This document shows positions 7,438-14,965 of a stretch of DNA of 34,911 nt, in pieces. Both the position numbers and the translations under genes were made by a program. The notes below the pieces were generated by a model. That model saw only the letters and a list, made by a program, of their open reading frames with translations. It was not told the origin of the DNA and made no database searches. This DNA comes from JADJYF01 sp043782755. GTDB taxonomy: Bacteria; Pseudomonadota; Gammaproteobacteria; Ga0077536. Numbering within the stretch: the stretch's first letter is position 1; every line of letters begins with the position of its first letter. The stretch spans positions 1 to 34,911 of the forward strand of contig JAYWAC010000157.1 in NCBI GenBank assembly GCA_043782755.1, given 5' to 3'.

Positions 7438-9435
7438 TTGAACAAGCTCAATCAGAGACAACGCGAGGCCGTACGCCACATCGACGGCCCGCTGCTGGTA
7501 TTGGCCGGCGCCGGCAGCGGCAAGACCGGCGTCATCGCCCACAAGATCGAATACCTTATCAAGCAGTGTGAAGTACCACCGGAACGTATCTCGGCCATCA
7601 CCTTCACCAACAAGGCCGCACGCGAAATGCGCGAACGTGTAAGCAGCCTGTTACCACGTAAAGCGAAAGGCCCGTGGATATCAACCTTCCACACGCTGGG
7701 TTTGCGCATCTTGCGTGCCGAATGCGCGCTGCTCGGCTATCGCCCCGGCTTTTCCATTCTCGACTCGGGCGACTGCGCCAACCTGCTGGCCGATCTCATG
7801 CGCCGCGATCAGCCCGGCAGCGCTATCTCGGTCGGCGAGATCCAACACCTCATCTCCGGCTGGAAATACGCTCTCATTGCGCCGGACAAGGTCGTGGCGA
7901 CGGATTTCACGCCCGCCCACAAACTCGCACTACGCTGCTACGGTCCCTATTGCGAGGCGCTGCGCGCCTTCAACGCGGTAGACTTCGACGACTTGATCAT
8001 TGCACCTGTCGGCCTGCTGCGGACCAACGACGAAGTATTGGAACGCTGGCGTGAGCGCATCGACTATCTGTTGGTCGACGAATACCAGGACACCAATCTC
8101 TCGCAGTACGAGCTGGTGCGTCTGCTGGCTGGCGGCCACCAGCGCCTGACGGTGGTGGGCGACGACGATCAGTCGATCTATGCTTGGCGCGGCGCGCGCC
8201 CCGAAAATATGCTCCAGCTGGCCGAGGATTTCCCCGCGCTCAAGGTCGTCAAACTCGAACAGAACTATCGTTGCAGCGGCATCATCCTCAAAGCCGCCAA
8301 CAATCTGATCGCCAACAACCCACACCTCTATCCGAAGACCTTGTGGTGCGATCACGGCTTCGGCGACAAGATTCGTGTCGTGAGTCGCGCCAGCGAACAC
8401 GACGAAGTCGAGTGGTTGGCCAACGACATTCTCCATCGCCGCCTGGTGCATAGCCTGCGTTATGTTGATTTCGCGGTGCTGATGCGCAGCAATCACCAGG
8501 CGCGTTTGTTCGAACACGCTTTCCGTGAACGCGCCATTCCTTACGTGGTGTCCGGTGGCCGCTCGTTTTTTGACTTTACCGAGATCAAGGATTGCGTCTG
8601 CTATCTGCGCCTGATTGCCAACCCGAGTGACAACAACGCCCTGCTGCGCGTCATCAACACGCCGCGCCGCGCTATCGGTCCGGCGACGGTCAAGATACTG
8701 GTCGAGGTCGCGGCGAACGGCAACGCCACGCTGGCCGACGCGGCACTCGACGCCGAATTCGCCGCACGCGTTTCACCGCTGACCTTGAAACGCACGCGCG
8801 CCTTCGTCGATTGGCTGCACGATTTTCAACGGCTGCACGCCGAGAGCCCGCCGCCTGAGGCCTTCGCCCAACTGCTGGCTGATGTCGGTTACGACGACTG
8901 GCTGGAACAGACAGCCGAAACCCCGGCCGATGCCGAGCGCAAGCGCAACAACGTCGCGGAGCTCTCGAAATGGATCAAACGCATCCACGAGGCCGAGGAA
9001 TCACGCACTACGGCCGACGTGGTGGCGGCCCTGACTTTGTTCGACATCGCCGATCGCAAGGAGGAGGATAAAGATGTCGACGCGGTGGCCTTGACCACCC
9101 TGCACGCGGCCAAGGGCCTGGAATATCCTCATGTCTACTTGGCGGGCTTCGAAGAAAACCTGCTGCCCCATCGCAACGCCATCGCGCTCGACACCATCGA
9201 CGAAGAGCGACGGCTGGCCTATGTGGGCATCACCCGCGCCCAGCGCACGCTCTCGTTAAGCTTCTGCCGTTCGCGTAAACGCTTCGGCCAGACCGAGACC
9301 GTCGAGCCCAGCCGTTTCCTGGCTGAACTGCCGCAGGACGAATTGTCGTGGGACGGCGTGCCGATGGATGTCGGTGCCAATCGCGTCGCCGGGCGCGGCA
9401 CCCTGGACAGCTTAAAGCGCATGCTGAAGACCTGA
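7438..9435 (+). CDS. rep: ATP-dependent DNA helicase Rep (UvrD/PcrA superfamily 1A)
   Basis: The 665-aa protein is the length of E. coli Rep and follows its order of motifs: Walker A LAGAGSGKT at residues 22-30, ITFTNKAAREMRER (motif Ia), VDEYQDTN at about 213-220 (Walker B), VVGDDDQSIYAWRGA (motif III), a Tyr-Arg motif IV (LEQNYRC), VALTTLHAAKGLE (motif V) and RLAYVGITRAQ (motif VI). Rep unwinds DNA 3' to 5' and helps replication forks pass bound proteins. The start is TTG at 7438: the next residues (NKLNQRQREAV) align with the Rep N-terminus and no nearby ATG fits. The Shine-Dalgarno is weak (aagaaag). Confidence 0.95.
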   Translation: MNKLNQRQREAVRHIDGPLLVLAGAGSGKTGVIAHKIEYLIKQCEVPPERISAITFTNKAAREMRERVSSLLPRKAKGPWISTFHTLGLRILRAECALLGYRPGFSILDSGDCANLLADLMRRDQPGSAISVGEIQHLISGWKYALIAPDKVVATDFTPAHKLALRCYGPYCEALRAFNAVDFDDLIIAPVGLLRTNDEVLERWRERIDYLLVDEYQDTNLSQYELVRLLAGGHQRLTVVGDDDQSIYAWRGARPENMLQLAEDFPALKVVKLEQNYRCSGIILKAANNLIANNPHLYPKTLWCDHGFGDKIRVVSRASEHDEVEWLANDILHRRLVHSLRYVDFAVLMRSNHQARLFEHAFRERAIPYVVSGGRSFFDFTEIKDCVCYLRLIANPSDNNALLRVINTPRRAIGPATVKILVEVAANGNATLADAALDAEFAARVSPLTLKRTRAFVDWLHDFQRLHAESPPPEAFAQLLADVGYDDWLEQTAETPADAERKRNNVAELSKWIKRIHEAEESRTTADVVAALTLFDIADRKEEDKDVDAVALTTLHAAKGLEYPHVYLAGFEENLLPHRNAIALDTIDEERRLAYVGITRAQRTLSLSFCRSRKRFGQTETVEPSRFLAELPQDELSWDGVPMDVGANRVAGRGTLDSLKRMLKT

Positions 9436-9549
9436 GACGCGAGTCGCGTACTGTCACCGACAGGAGACAATGCGGCGACATGGGCGGCTGCATGGGTCTC
9501 CGGCAAGTGCCCGAGCCACTTAACGGCGGCAAGTCAAAACAAATGCTTA

Positions 9550-9563
9550 GCTTGCTAGCAAGC
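9550..9563. repeat. 14-bp perfect palindrome GCTTGCTAGCAAGC
   Basis: This palindrome lies in the 180-nt gap between rep and the next small gene. It has no loop and no T tract, so a dimeric protein-binding site is more likely than a terminator. It sits 53 nt upstream of the start at 9616. The function is unknown. Confidence 0.4.
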
Positions 9564-9615
9564 GTAGCTCATCGCACTGGCACACATTCTGCCCTACAGA
9601 AAATGTAAAGCGAGA

Positions 9616-9891
9616 ATGACCATGACCGACCACAACAGAATTATCACCGCCCGGCCGCCCGGCTCGAGCTGCGCACCCGCCACGCGACGCCTGATCGAGG
9701 GCTATGCTGCGGAGATCGCCGCGCGCCGCGAGCAGCTGCTCGACGACCATGCCCTGTACAGCATCAAGCTCAACGATTTACGCGAACTCGACCCTGCGAA
9801 CTTCACCGGTTTAAGCAAACTCTATCGCGCCCACTTGAGTCAGATCGAGCTGTTGCTGAAGGAATTCGATCGACCCGCCAACGCCACTTAA
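9616..9891 (+). CDS. Small hypothetical protein, 91 aa
   Basis: The predicted protein is mostly helical and charged: a disordered N-terminus (residues 1-20), then RLIEGYAAEIAARREQLLDDHALYSIKLNDLREL and a second helix LSKLYRAHLSQIELLLKEFD. There is no signal peptide or membrane segment. I do not recognise a family. Two in-frame ATG codons (9616 and 9622) could start it and neither has a strong ribosome binding site. The amphipathic heptad-like pattern and consistent codon use favour a real gene. Confidence 0.5.
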   Translation: MTMTDHNRIITARPPGSSCAPATRRLIEGYAAEIAARREQLLDDHALYSIKLNDLRELDPANFTGLSKLYRAHLSQIELLLKEFDRPANAT

Positions 9892-10196
9892 GGCGCGCGG
9901 CGAAACCACTTTCAAGCGTAGTTCCCTGCGCTCGGTGGCTAGTGCCCGCTCTTCGGAGCGGGCTTGCTCCTTCCCGATCGCCCGCGCCTCGCCAATAGCG
10001 CCTCGTGATCGCCCTGCTCCGTAAGCTAGCCCGCTTCCAGCACGAACACTCTTGAAGTGCGCTTGGATACAGCGAACATCGATGGCACGTAATGCCAGAA
10101 GTAATGCCTGGGTTCGCTCGTCACTCGGCGTGGTCATCACCGCCGCCGAAGGTGGTAGCCATGATAGCCATCTCGATCGAGCGGCGAGGTATCGCG
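9892..10196. other. Non-coding stretch with a strong TTCG hairpin
   Basis: About 305 nt between the small gene and ttcA contain no convincing gene. The clearest structure is a perfect 8-bp stem at 9944-9963 (GCCCGCTC, loop TTCG, GAGCGGGC), a very stable tetraloop hairpin. It is followed by TTGCTCC rather than a T run, so it is not a classical terminator, although it could slow transcription or protect 3' ends between these convergent genes. Frames on both strands here are Arg- and Ala-rich shadows. Confidence 0.45.
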
Positions 10197-11066
10197 CTAG
10201 GACTCGGCCTCAATCGCCGCCGGCTCGTTCAGGAACCACGCCCGTGCGTCGGTCCCGCTCTCGGGCGCGGCCGCACCCAGGGCGCGGAAGCCAAATAATT
10301 GCGGATCGGCGAGATGAGAAGGCACCACCGACTGCAGGCTGCGGAAAATGTTCTCCACGCGGCCAGGATATTCCCTATCCCAGGCGGCGAGCATGGCTTT
10401 GATCTTAACCCGCTGCAGATGCTCCTGACCGCCGCACAGATTGCAGGGAATGATGGGAAAGCCGCGTGCATCGGCGTAACGCGCGATGTCGCCCTCGGCG
10501 CAGTAGGCCAGCGGTCTGATCACCACGTGGCGACCGTCATCGCTGAGCAGTTTAGGCGGCATGGCTTTCAACTTGGCGCCGAAGAACATGTTGAGGAACA
10601 AGGTCTCGACAATGTCATCGCGATGATGACCGAGCGCAATCTTGGTCATGCCGTGTGCGGCGGCAAAAGTATAGAGAATGCCACGGCGCAGACGGGAGCA
10701 TAGGCCACACATGGTGTTGCCTTCCGGCACCACGCGCTTGACCACGCTGTAGGTGTCCTGCTCGATGATGTGATATTCGATGCCGAGCGCACGCAGGTAG
10801 TCGGCCATGATGGCCGGCGGATAACCGGGCTGCTTCTGATCGAGATGCACCGCCACCAGATCGAAACTGATCGGCGCGCGCTCGCGCAGACGCTGCAGGA
10901 TCTCGAGCAGGGTGTAGGAATCCTTGCCGCCCGACAGGCAGACCATCACGCGGTCGCCTTCCTCGACCATGTTGAAGTCGACAATCGCTCGCCCGACATG
11001 GCGCCGCAGGCGCTGCTGCAGAATGCCGGCCTCGTGACGCAACTTGCGTGGATCAGCGCTACTCAT
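10197..11066 (-). CDS. ttcA: tRNA 2-thiocytidine biosynthesis protein TtcA
   Basis: From the ATG at 11066 the protein is 289 aa and aligns along its length with E. coli TtcA: QKRLRR-like start, PP-loop SGGKDS at residues 45-50, CGLC at 120-123 and CNLC at 208-211. The two CxxC motifs include the three cysteines that hold the [4Fe-4S] cluster. TtcA activates C32 of certain tRNAs with ATP and inserts sulfur. I preferred this start to an in-frame one 90 nt upstream because the extra 30 residues are proline-rich and absent from the family. It lies 105 nt downstream of the polyamine genes on the same strand. Confidence 0.95.
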   Translation of the reverse strand: MSSADPRKLRHEAGILQQRLRRHVGRAIVDFNMVEEGDRVMVCLSGGKDSYTLLEILQRLRERAPISFDLVAVHLDQKQPGYPPAIMADYLRALGIEYHIIEQDTYSVVKRVVPEGNTMCGLCSRLRRGILYTFAAAHGMTKIALGHHRDDIVETLFLNMFFGAKLKAMPPKLLSDDGRHVVIRPLAYCAEGDIARYADARGFPIIPCNLCGGQEHLQRVKIKAMLAAWDREYPGRVENIFRSLQSVVPSHLADPQLFGFRALGAAAPESGTDARAWFLNEPAAIEAES

Positions 11067-11171
11067 GCCAGGACTCGCGGATGGAAACTCATGCAGTAAT
11101 CCTGCGATTGGCGGTTGACCGATACCGCGCGGCTGGCGCGCGGCGTGGCCATTCACGATATCAGGGCAAGC

Positions 11172-11582
11172 TCAGGCGACGCTTTGAAACGCTTCTTGGG
11201 CGACCACGCCGCGCTTGAACTGGCTGCTTTCGACGCGGCCAGGCAGAAAGGCTTCTTGCAGGACAGGCAGCGTCATTTGCGGATCGCAGTCGCCACACAT
11301 GAACACGTCGATCGCGGCATAACCGCGCTCCGGCCAGGTGTGGATACTGATGTGGCTTTCCGCCAGGATGGTGACGCCACTCACGCCCATGCCTTCACCA
11401 AAGGGATGGTAGTAGGAATACAGCACCGTCGCACCGGCGGTACGCGCGGCTTTTTCCAACGCACGTTCGATGAAGGTCGCGTCGGCAAGATGCGTCGCAT
11501 CCCACATCTCGACCAACAGATGATCGCCTGCGTAATGCATACCCCGACTGTCGGTCTTGAAATGATCCGGAGGATTGTTCAT
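11172..11582 (-). CDS. speD: S-adenosylmethionine decarboxylase proenzyme, canonical class 1b
   Basis: The 136-aa proenzyme contains the self-cleavage motif AESHISIHTWPE, with cleavage expected between Glu75 and Ser76 to produce the pyruvoyl group. The processing residue His81 and catalytic Cys96 (IDVFMCGD) are also present. It decarboxylates AdoMet to supply the aminopropyl donor for spermidine synthase, encoded just upstream; the two genes overlap by 4 nt (ATGA). The first 15 residues are an extension before the usual GDHLLVEMW start and may be shorter in vivo. It is one of two SpeD homologues in this operon and the one with all canonical residues. Confidence 0.93.
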   Translation of the reverse strand: MNNPPDHFKTDSRGMHYAGDHLLVEMWDATHLADATFIERALEKAARTAGATVLYSYYHPFGEGMGVSGVTILAESHISIHTWPERGYAAIDVFMCGDCDPQMTLPVLQEAFLPGRVESSQFKRGVVAQEAFQSVA

Positions 11583-12451
11583 GACTTGCTCCCTTCCACC
11601 AACTCGTTGATCCAGCGCGGCAGTACGAAACTGGCCGCGTGCACTTCCGGCGAGTACTGCCGCGTCTCACCTGTCAGGGCCGTGAAACGCTCATGCAACT
11701 TCTCGAGATCCGGCTTCAGCACATCCGCATGCCGACCGGCGAGCCCTAAGGTCATGTTGCCGCCGTAATACGTCGGCACAGCAGCGAGATAAACGCCTGC
11801 GTGCAGACCCAGATTGCGTAACGCCGCGACCGAAAGGGCCGCCTCGTCGCGTTGAAAGAACACCACGCCGTCCTGCGCGCTGAGCGCCCCCTGCGGCGAC
11901 AGCGAGTCGCGACACAGACGGTAGAACTCGTCCGAGTACAAAGCCTCGGCCATGCCTATCGGGTCGGTCGAATCGACGATGATGGCGTCGTATTCACCGC
12001 GATGTTCCTTCATGTACTTGAACGCATCCTCGATGACCAGGCTCACGCGCGGGTCATCGAAAGCACGACCACCATCGTTCAGACTCGGCAGGTGCTCACG
12101 CGAGGACTCAATGACCTTGATGTCGATCTCGACGAGATCAACATGTTCGATCGGATGCTTGAGTGCTTCACGCAGGCAGCCGCCGTCACCGCCGCCCACG
12201 ATCATCACCTTGCGTGGCGCCGGCACCGCGAACAACGGCACATGCACCAACATCTCGTGATAGATGAATTCGTCGGCTTCGGTGGTCTGGACGATCCCGT
12301 CGAGCACCAACACGCGCCCGAGTACGGGCGCGCGGTAGATGGCTATCGACTGGAACGGCGTTTGCGTCTGATACAGGATTTCATCGTAATGAAAGCCTTG
12401 GAAAGCCTGACCGGGGTACAGGCTTTCGACGAACTGCCCCGCCACCCTCAA
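11579..12451 (-). CDS. speE: Spermidine synthase (polyamine aminopropyltransferase)
   Basis: The 290-aa protein has the SpeE layout: an N-terminal beta domain (YQSI-like FQSIAIY, VLDGIVQTTEADEFIYHEML), the nucleotide-binding motif VMIVGGGDGG, the acidic loop LVEIDIKVIE and the catalytic YDAIIVDSTDPIG. It transfers aminopropyl from decarboxylated AdoMet to putrescine or a related diamine. The active-site loop reads VPTYYGGNMTLG, a small variation on the common PTYPGG form that may bear on acceptor choice. It overlaps the upstream SpeD-like gene by 4 nt and the downstream AdoMet decarboxylase gene by 4 nt, so the three are one translationally coupled unit. Confidence 0.95.
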   Translation of the reverse strand: MRVAGQFVESLYPGQAFQGFHYDEILYQTQTPFQSIAIYRAPVLGRVLVLDGIVQTTEADEFIYHEMLVHVPLFAVPAPRKVMIVGGGDGGCLREALKHPIEHVDLVEIDIKVIESSREHLPSLNDGGRAFDDPRVSLVIEDAFKYMKEHRGEYDAIIVDSTDPIGMAEALYSDEFYRLCRDSLSPQGALSAQDGVVFFQRDEAALSVAALRNLGLHAGVYLAAVPTYYGGNMTLGLAGRHADVLKPDLEKLHERFTALTGETRQYSPEVHAASFVLPRWINELVEGSKS

Positions 12452-12846
12452 CTCGCCTTTTTCAGGGCGGCTGGGAAGCGGCCGCGTTCAAGCACATGCT
12501 GCTCGATGACTTCGGGTTCGAAGTACTCGCGGCACACCTTGACGGCGTCTTCGTTATCAAACGTCTTGCACGAGAAAATGTCGATGTAGACCTGACCGAG
12601 ATTCTCCGCGAAATGCGCGCAGATGTTGGATGTCTCGATCAGCTGCAACAGCGTGTATCCGGCCGCATCGAAAGAATGCGTCGCGAAATGTTCGAGCTGC
12701 GGCTCGCCGTAGGCTTTCATCTTGATGGCATCGACCAGTTCCCTCACCCAGGCACGCAGATGATCTGCGTCGATGAGGCGGTCGCGCGGGCAACCCGCTA
12801 AGTCGAGAATGAGGTGTTGACCCCAGATTGGCTGATGTTCAGACAT
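12448..12846 (-). CDS. Divergent SpeD homologue, candidate pyruvoyl-dependent amino acid decarboxylase
   Basis: From the ATG at 12846 this 132-aa protein starts GQHLILDLAGC, as SpeD proteins do, and contains LIETSNICAHF then YIDIFSCKTFD. Aligned on Ser73, it keeps the processing His (78) and catalytic Cys (93) with the same spacing as in the canonical copy (Ser76, His81, Cys96). The residue before the serine is Thr rather than Glu, and the His after it is Asn. SpeD homologues that have become pyruvoyl-dependent ornithine or arginine decarboxylases have been reported, and a diamine source beside speE fits that role. AdoMet activity or a non-catalytic partner role is possible. The GTG at 12891 gives an extension lacking family resemblance. 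Confidence 0.8.
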   Translation of the reverse strand: MSEHQPIWGQHLILDLAGCPRDRLIDADHLRAWVRELVDAIKMKAYGEPQLEHFATHSFDAAGYTLLQLIETSNICAHFAENLGQVYIDIFSCKTFDNEDAVKVCREYFEPEVIEQHVLERGRFPAALKKAS

Positions 12847-12946
12847 CGCATAAAACCCCCACCCAGTAAGGTAGTAAGTTCCGTAGGGCACGAAGCTCTA
12901 CGCCCAGTCGGTCCGGGCTTAAGCCACCGGACCAGGCCGAGGTCAT
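12839..12946 (-). CDS. Putative 35-codon leader peptide upstream of the SpeD-like gene
   Basis: An ATG at 12944-12946 opens 35 codons ending in TGA at 12839-12841. The stop overlaps the downstream start as ATGTCTGA, an 8-nt overlap suited to translational coupling. A 9-nt Shine-Dalgarno match (AGGAGGTGA, 12960-12968) lies upstream, but the gap of about 16 nt from AGGAGG to the ATG is longer than ideal. Five of seven leucine codons are TTA or CTA, which are rare elsewhere in this GC-rich window. No homologue is recognised. The alternative is that the region acts only as structured RNA. Confidence 0.4.
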   Translation of the reverse strand: MTSAWSGGLSPDRLGVELRALRNLLPYWVGVLCDV

Positions 12947-13002
12947 GAAACGGCTTGGTTCACCTCCTAAAAGCTCGAATTACGCCGCCAGTCACACACG
13001 GA
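12847..13002 (-). promoter_or_regulatory. Structured 5' leader of the polyamine operon
   Basis: On the minus strand this leader has a perfect 7-bp stem, GGTCCGG (12927-12933) with CCGGACC (12910-12916), and a 10-nt loop holding the palindrome GCTTAAGC. The very strong Shine-Dalgarno at 12960-12968 can pair through GAGGT (12962-12966) with ACCTC (12939-12943). A competing pairing joins GCCG (12951-12954) with CGGC (12936-12939), sharing base 12939. Such alternatives could switch translation on and off. I cannot match it to a known riboswitch class. Confidence 0.45.
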
Positions 13003-13008
13003 GACGCG

Positions 13009-13036
13009 ACTTTAAGGCCTGCGACGAATAATGCAA
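13009..13036 (-). promoter_or_regulatory. Candidate sigma-70 promoter for the polyamine operon
   Basis: On the minus strand TTGCAT (13031-13036) and TAAAGT (13009-13014) are separated by 16 bp. The -35 element is good and the -10 element weak. Transcription would begin near 13002, leaving about 155 nt before the SpeD-like start. This is a motif match only. Confidence 0.35.
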
Positions 13037-13064
13037 GATTTTTTTCCCCCTGAGCTGTCACCGC

Positions 13065-13829
13065 TCAAAGATTGAGCAGCGCGCGCGCATGCTTGAGCGT
13101 GGCCGCGAGACGTTGCGCCCACGCTTGTTGACCGGCTGGCTGCGTGATCAAATCCTGTCGAATCTCGAACAACACATTGGGCAGGCCGCGTGTGATCGCA
13201 TGAGCCGGGATGCCCTGATCCTTCTCGTCGATGCGATAAGGCTCGTTGTCGCCGATACAGAAATCACCGTGTGTGCGCAGGAATTCGAGTACCGGCTCGG
13301 CCACACGACGGTCTGCGCCCGATAACACACCCAACTGCCAGGGCCGCGCGCGGCCGAGATAGACCGGCGTGAAACTATGCACGGCGATATAGATCGTGGC
13401 GCGCCCTTGCGCCGCACGCGCATCGAGCAGCTCACGCAATGTGTCGTGATAGGGCCGATAGATACGCTCGCGCCTCTCGTCGCGTTCCATTTGTGTGAGT
13501 GCCCGGTTGCCGGGGATGTCAGTCGCCTCGCTGCGCGCAGTGAAGAGTTCGTCGCTGTCCGGCGGTCGGTTGCAGTCGATGACCAGACGCGAGTAACGCT
13601 GACCGACCAGTTCACCGTCGAGCAGAATAGCCAGTGCGCGGGCGACGCCCAGCGCGCCGATGTCCCAGGCGATGTGGCGCTGGCGATCGGTGGCTGACAC
13701 ACCGAGGTCACCCAGGCCGCAGGGCAAGAGATTGCCGGCGTGATCGCAGGTGATAAGGAAGGGCGAGGCGGCACCCATTCGCTCGTGGATGACCGGCGGA
13801 GGTTCGTCGACCGCCAGCAATGTGCTCAT
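13065..13829 (-). CDS. N-formylglutamate amidohydrolase family protein
   Basis: The 254-aa protein carries the family hallmarks: ITCDHAGNLLP near residues 27-36, YSRLVIDCNRPP around 79-90, and IYIAVHSFTPVY near 146-157 with the metal-binding histidine. Members hydrolyse N-formylglutamate, the last step of one histidine degradation route, or act on related N-acyl amino acids. No hut gene is nearby, so the substrate is uncertain. The gene is divergent from boxR with 239 nt between starts, and its 3' end lies about 60 nt from the proposed promoter of the polyamine operon. Confidence 0.9.
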   Translation of the reverse strand: MSTLLAVDEPPPVIHERMGAASPFLITCDHAGNLLPCGLGDLGVSATDRQRHIAWDIGALGVARALAILLDGELVGQRYSRLVIDCNRPPDSDELFTARSEATDIPGNRALTQMERDERRERIYRPYHDTLRELLDARAAQGRATIYIAVHSFTPVYLGRARPWQLGVLSGADRRVAEPVLEFLRTHGDFCIGDNEPYRIDEKDQGIPAHAITRGLPNVLFEIRQDLITQPAGQQAWAQRLAATLKHARALLNL

Positions 13830-13984
13830 GACCGACTAGCCTGCGCTGGATTCATTGCGTGTCCCCGCTGCTGTATTCAAGCGTGGCGAGTATAGAGCGC
13901 CCCGCGTGGTGACCATGTACGAGGGACCGACGAGATCACGGCCCCGCGTCGCGACCCGGCCAGGAATACTGTTCATTCGATCGC

Positions 13985-14051
13985 TTGCCAAACTTTCTTT
14001 ATATGCATTATATTGCACGCTCCCTCCAGAAATTTCATGCATTATTTTGCG
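13985..14051 (+). promoter_or_regulatory. box operon promoter with two TGCA-N6-TGCA-type operators
   Basis: A -35-like TTGCCA (13985-13990) and a -10-like TATATT (14009-14014) are 18 bp apart. Overlapping the -10 is TGCA-TTATAT-TGCA (14004-14017), and 34 bp downstream is a near copy, TGCA-TTATTT-TGCG (14038-14051). The two share 13 of 14 bases from ATGCATTAT to TTGC. BzdR/BoxR-type repressors are known to bind repeated TGCA elements, so these sites fit autoregulation and repression of the operon. Confidence 0.65.
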
Positions 14052-14068
14052 AGACAGATTCAACGCCG

Positions 14069-14965
14069 ATGACGCCCACGCCCCATCTCGCCGCCAGTTC
14101 GGACTACCTGCGCCTGCTCGGCGAGCGGGTGCGCCGCGTGCGCGCTCAGCGCGGTATGTCGCGCCGTATCCTCGCCCAGGCCTCGGGTGTTTCGGAGCGC
14201 TACCTGGCCCAGCTCGAGAGCGGCAAGGGCAATGCTTCCATCCTGGTCTTGAAGGCGGTCGCCGAGGCCATGCACATCGCCCTCGACGACCTGGTCGACC
14301 TCATGGCTGAGCAGTCGCCGGCCTACCTCTTGTTAAGAGAACGTCTGCGCGGGGCGAGCGCCGCGCAGCTCAGCCGCTGGACCGCGTTGTTACGTGGCGG
14401 CGAACGACAAACGCCCCGCCATCCCAATCACATTGCACTCATCGGTCTGCGTGGCGCTGGCAAGAGCACCTTAGGAGCAGCACTCGCCAAGCGCCTCGGT
14501 CTGCCCTTCGTCGAACTCGGCCAAGAAATCGAACGCGCGGCCGGCATGGCTACCAGCGAAATCTTCGCCCAGGGCGGGCAGCTCACTTATCGCAACCTCG
14601 AACGCCAGGCCTTGAGTGCAACTCTCGTGCGCCACAGCCGCGCGGTGATTGCGACTGGCGGCAGCCTGGTCTCTGAGCCCGAGACCTTTGAGCTTTTGCT
14701 TGAATCCTGCTTCACGGTGTGGATCAAGGCCACGCCGCGCCAACACATGGAGCGCGTCATCGCTCAGGGCGATCATCGACCGATGGCTGATCACCGTCAT
14801 GCGATGGCCGATCTGAAACGCATTCTTACTGAACGCGCCGCCCTCTACGGCCGCGCCGACGCGACCGTCGATACCAGTTCCGTCGACGTCCAGACCACCC
14901 TGCGCAATCTGTTCGTCCTCGAGCCGGTGCGCGCCCTGCACAAGCCCCAGGAGGCACTCGCCTGA
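14069..14965 (+). CDS. boxR: BoxR/BzdR-family transcriptional repressor (XRE HTH + shikimate-kinase-like domain)
   Basis: The 298-aa protein has an XRE helix-turn-helix (about residues 14-75, with SRRILAQASGVSERYLAQLESG), a linker, and a shikimate-kinase-like domain from about 118 with P-loop GLRGAGKST (126-134). Proteins of this design (BzdR, BoxR) repress benzoate genes until benzoyl-CoA binds the kinase-like domain. The shikimate-binding Asp motif of true kinases is replaced (FVELGQEIE), and GGG is TGGSLV, consistent with sensing rather than catalysis. The ATG at 14069 gives the usual family length; the upstream in-frame extension would cross the operators. The stop overlaps boxC by 1 nt. 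Confidence 0.93.
   Translation: MTPTPHLAASSDYLRLLGERVRRVRAQRGMSRRILAQASGVSERYLAQLESGKGNASILVLKAVAEAMHIALDDLVDLMAEQSPAYLLLRERLRGASAAQLSRWTALLRGGERQTPRHPNHIALIGLRGAGKSTLGAALAKRLGLPFVELGQEIERAAGMATSEIFAQGGQLTYRNLERQALSATLVRHSRAVIATGGSLVSEPETFELLLESCFTVWIKATPRQHMERVIAQGDHRPMADHRHAMADLKRILTERAALYGRADATVDTSSVDVQTTLRNLFVLEPVRALHKPQEALA

Noticed and set aside
9811..10140. Minus-strand frame of 109 codons between rep and ttcA
   Set aside because: It overlaps the small plus-strand gene, spans the TTCG hairpin and has no recognisable motif or ribosome binding site.
13035..13076. Possible terminator near the end of the N-formylglutamate amidohydrolase gene
   Set aside because: The TGAGC/GCTCA hairpin is followed by A rather than T residues in the direction of transcription.
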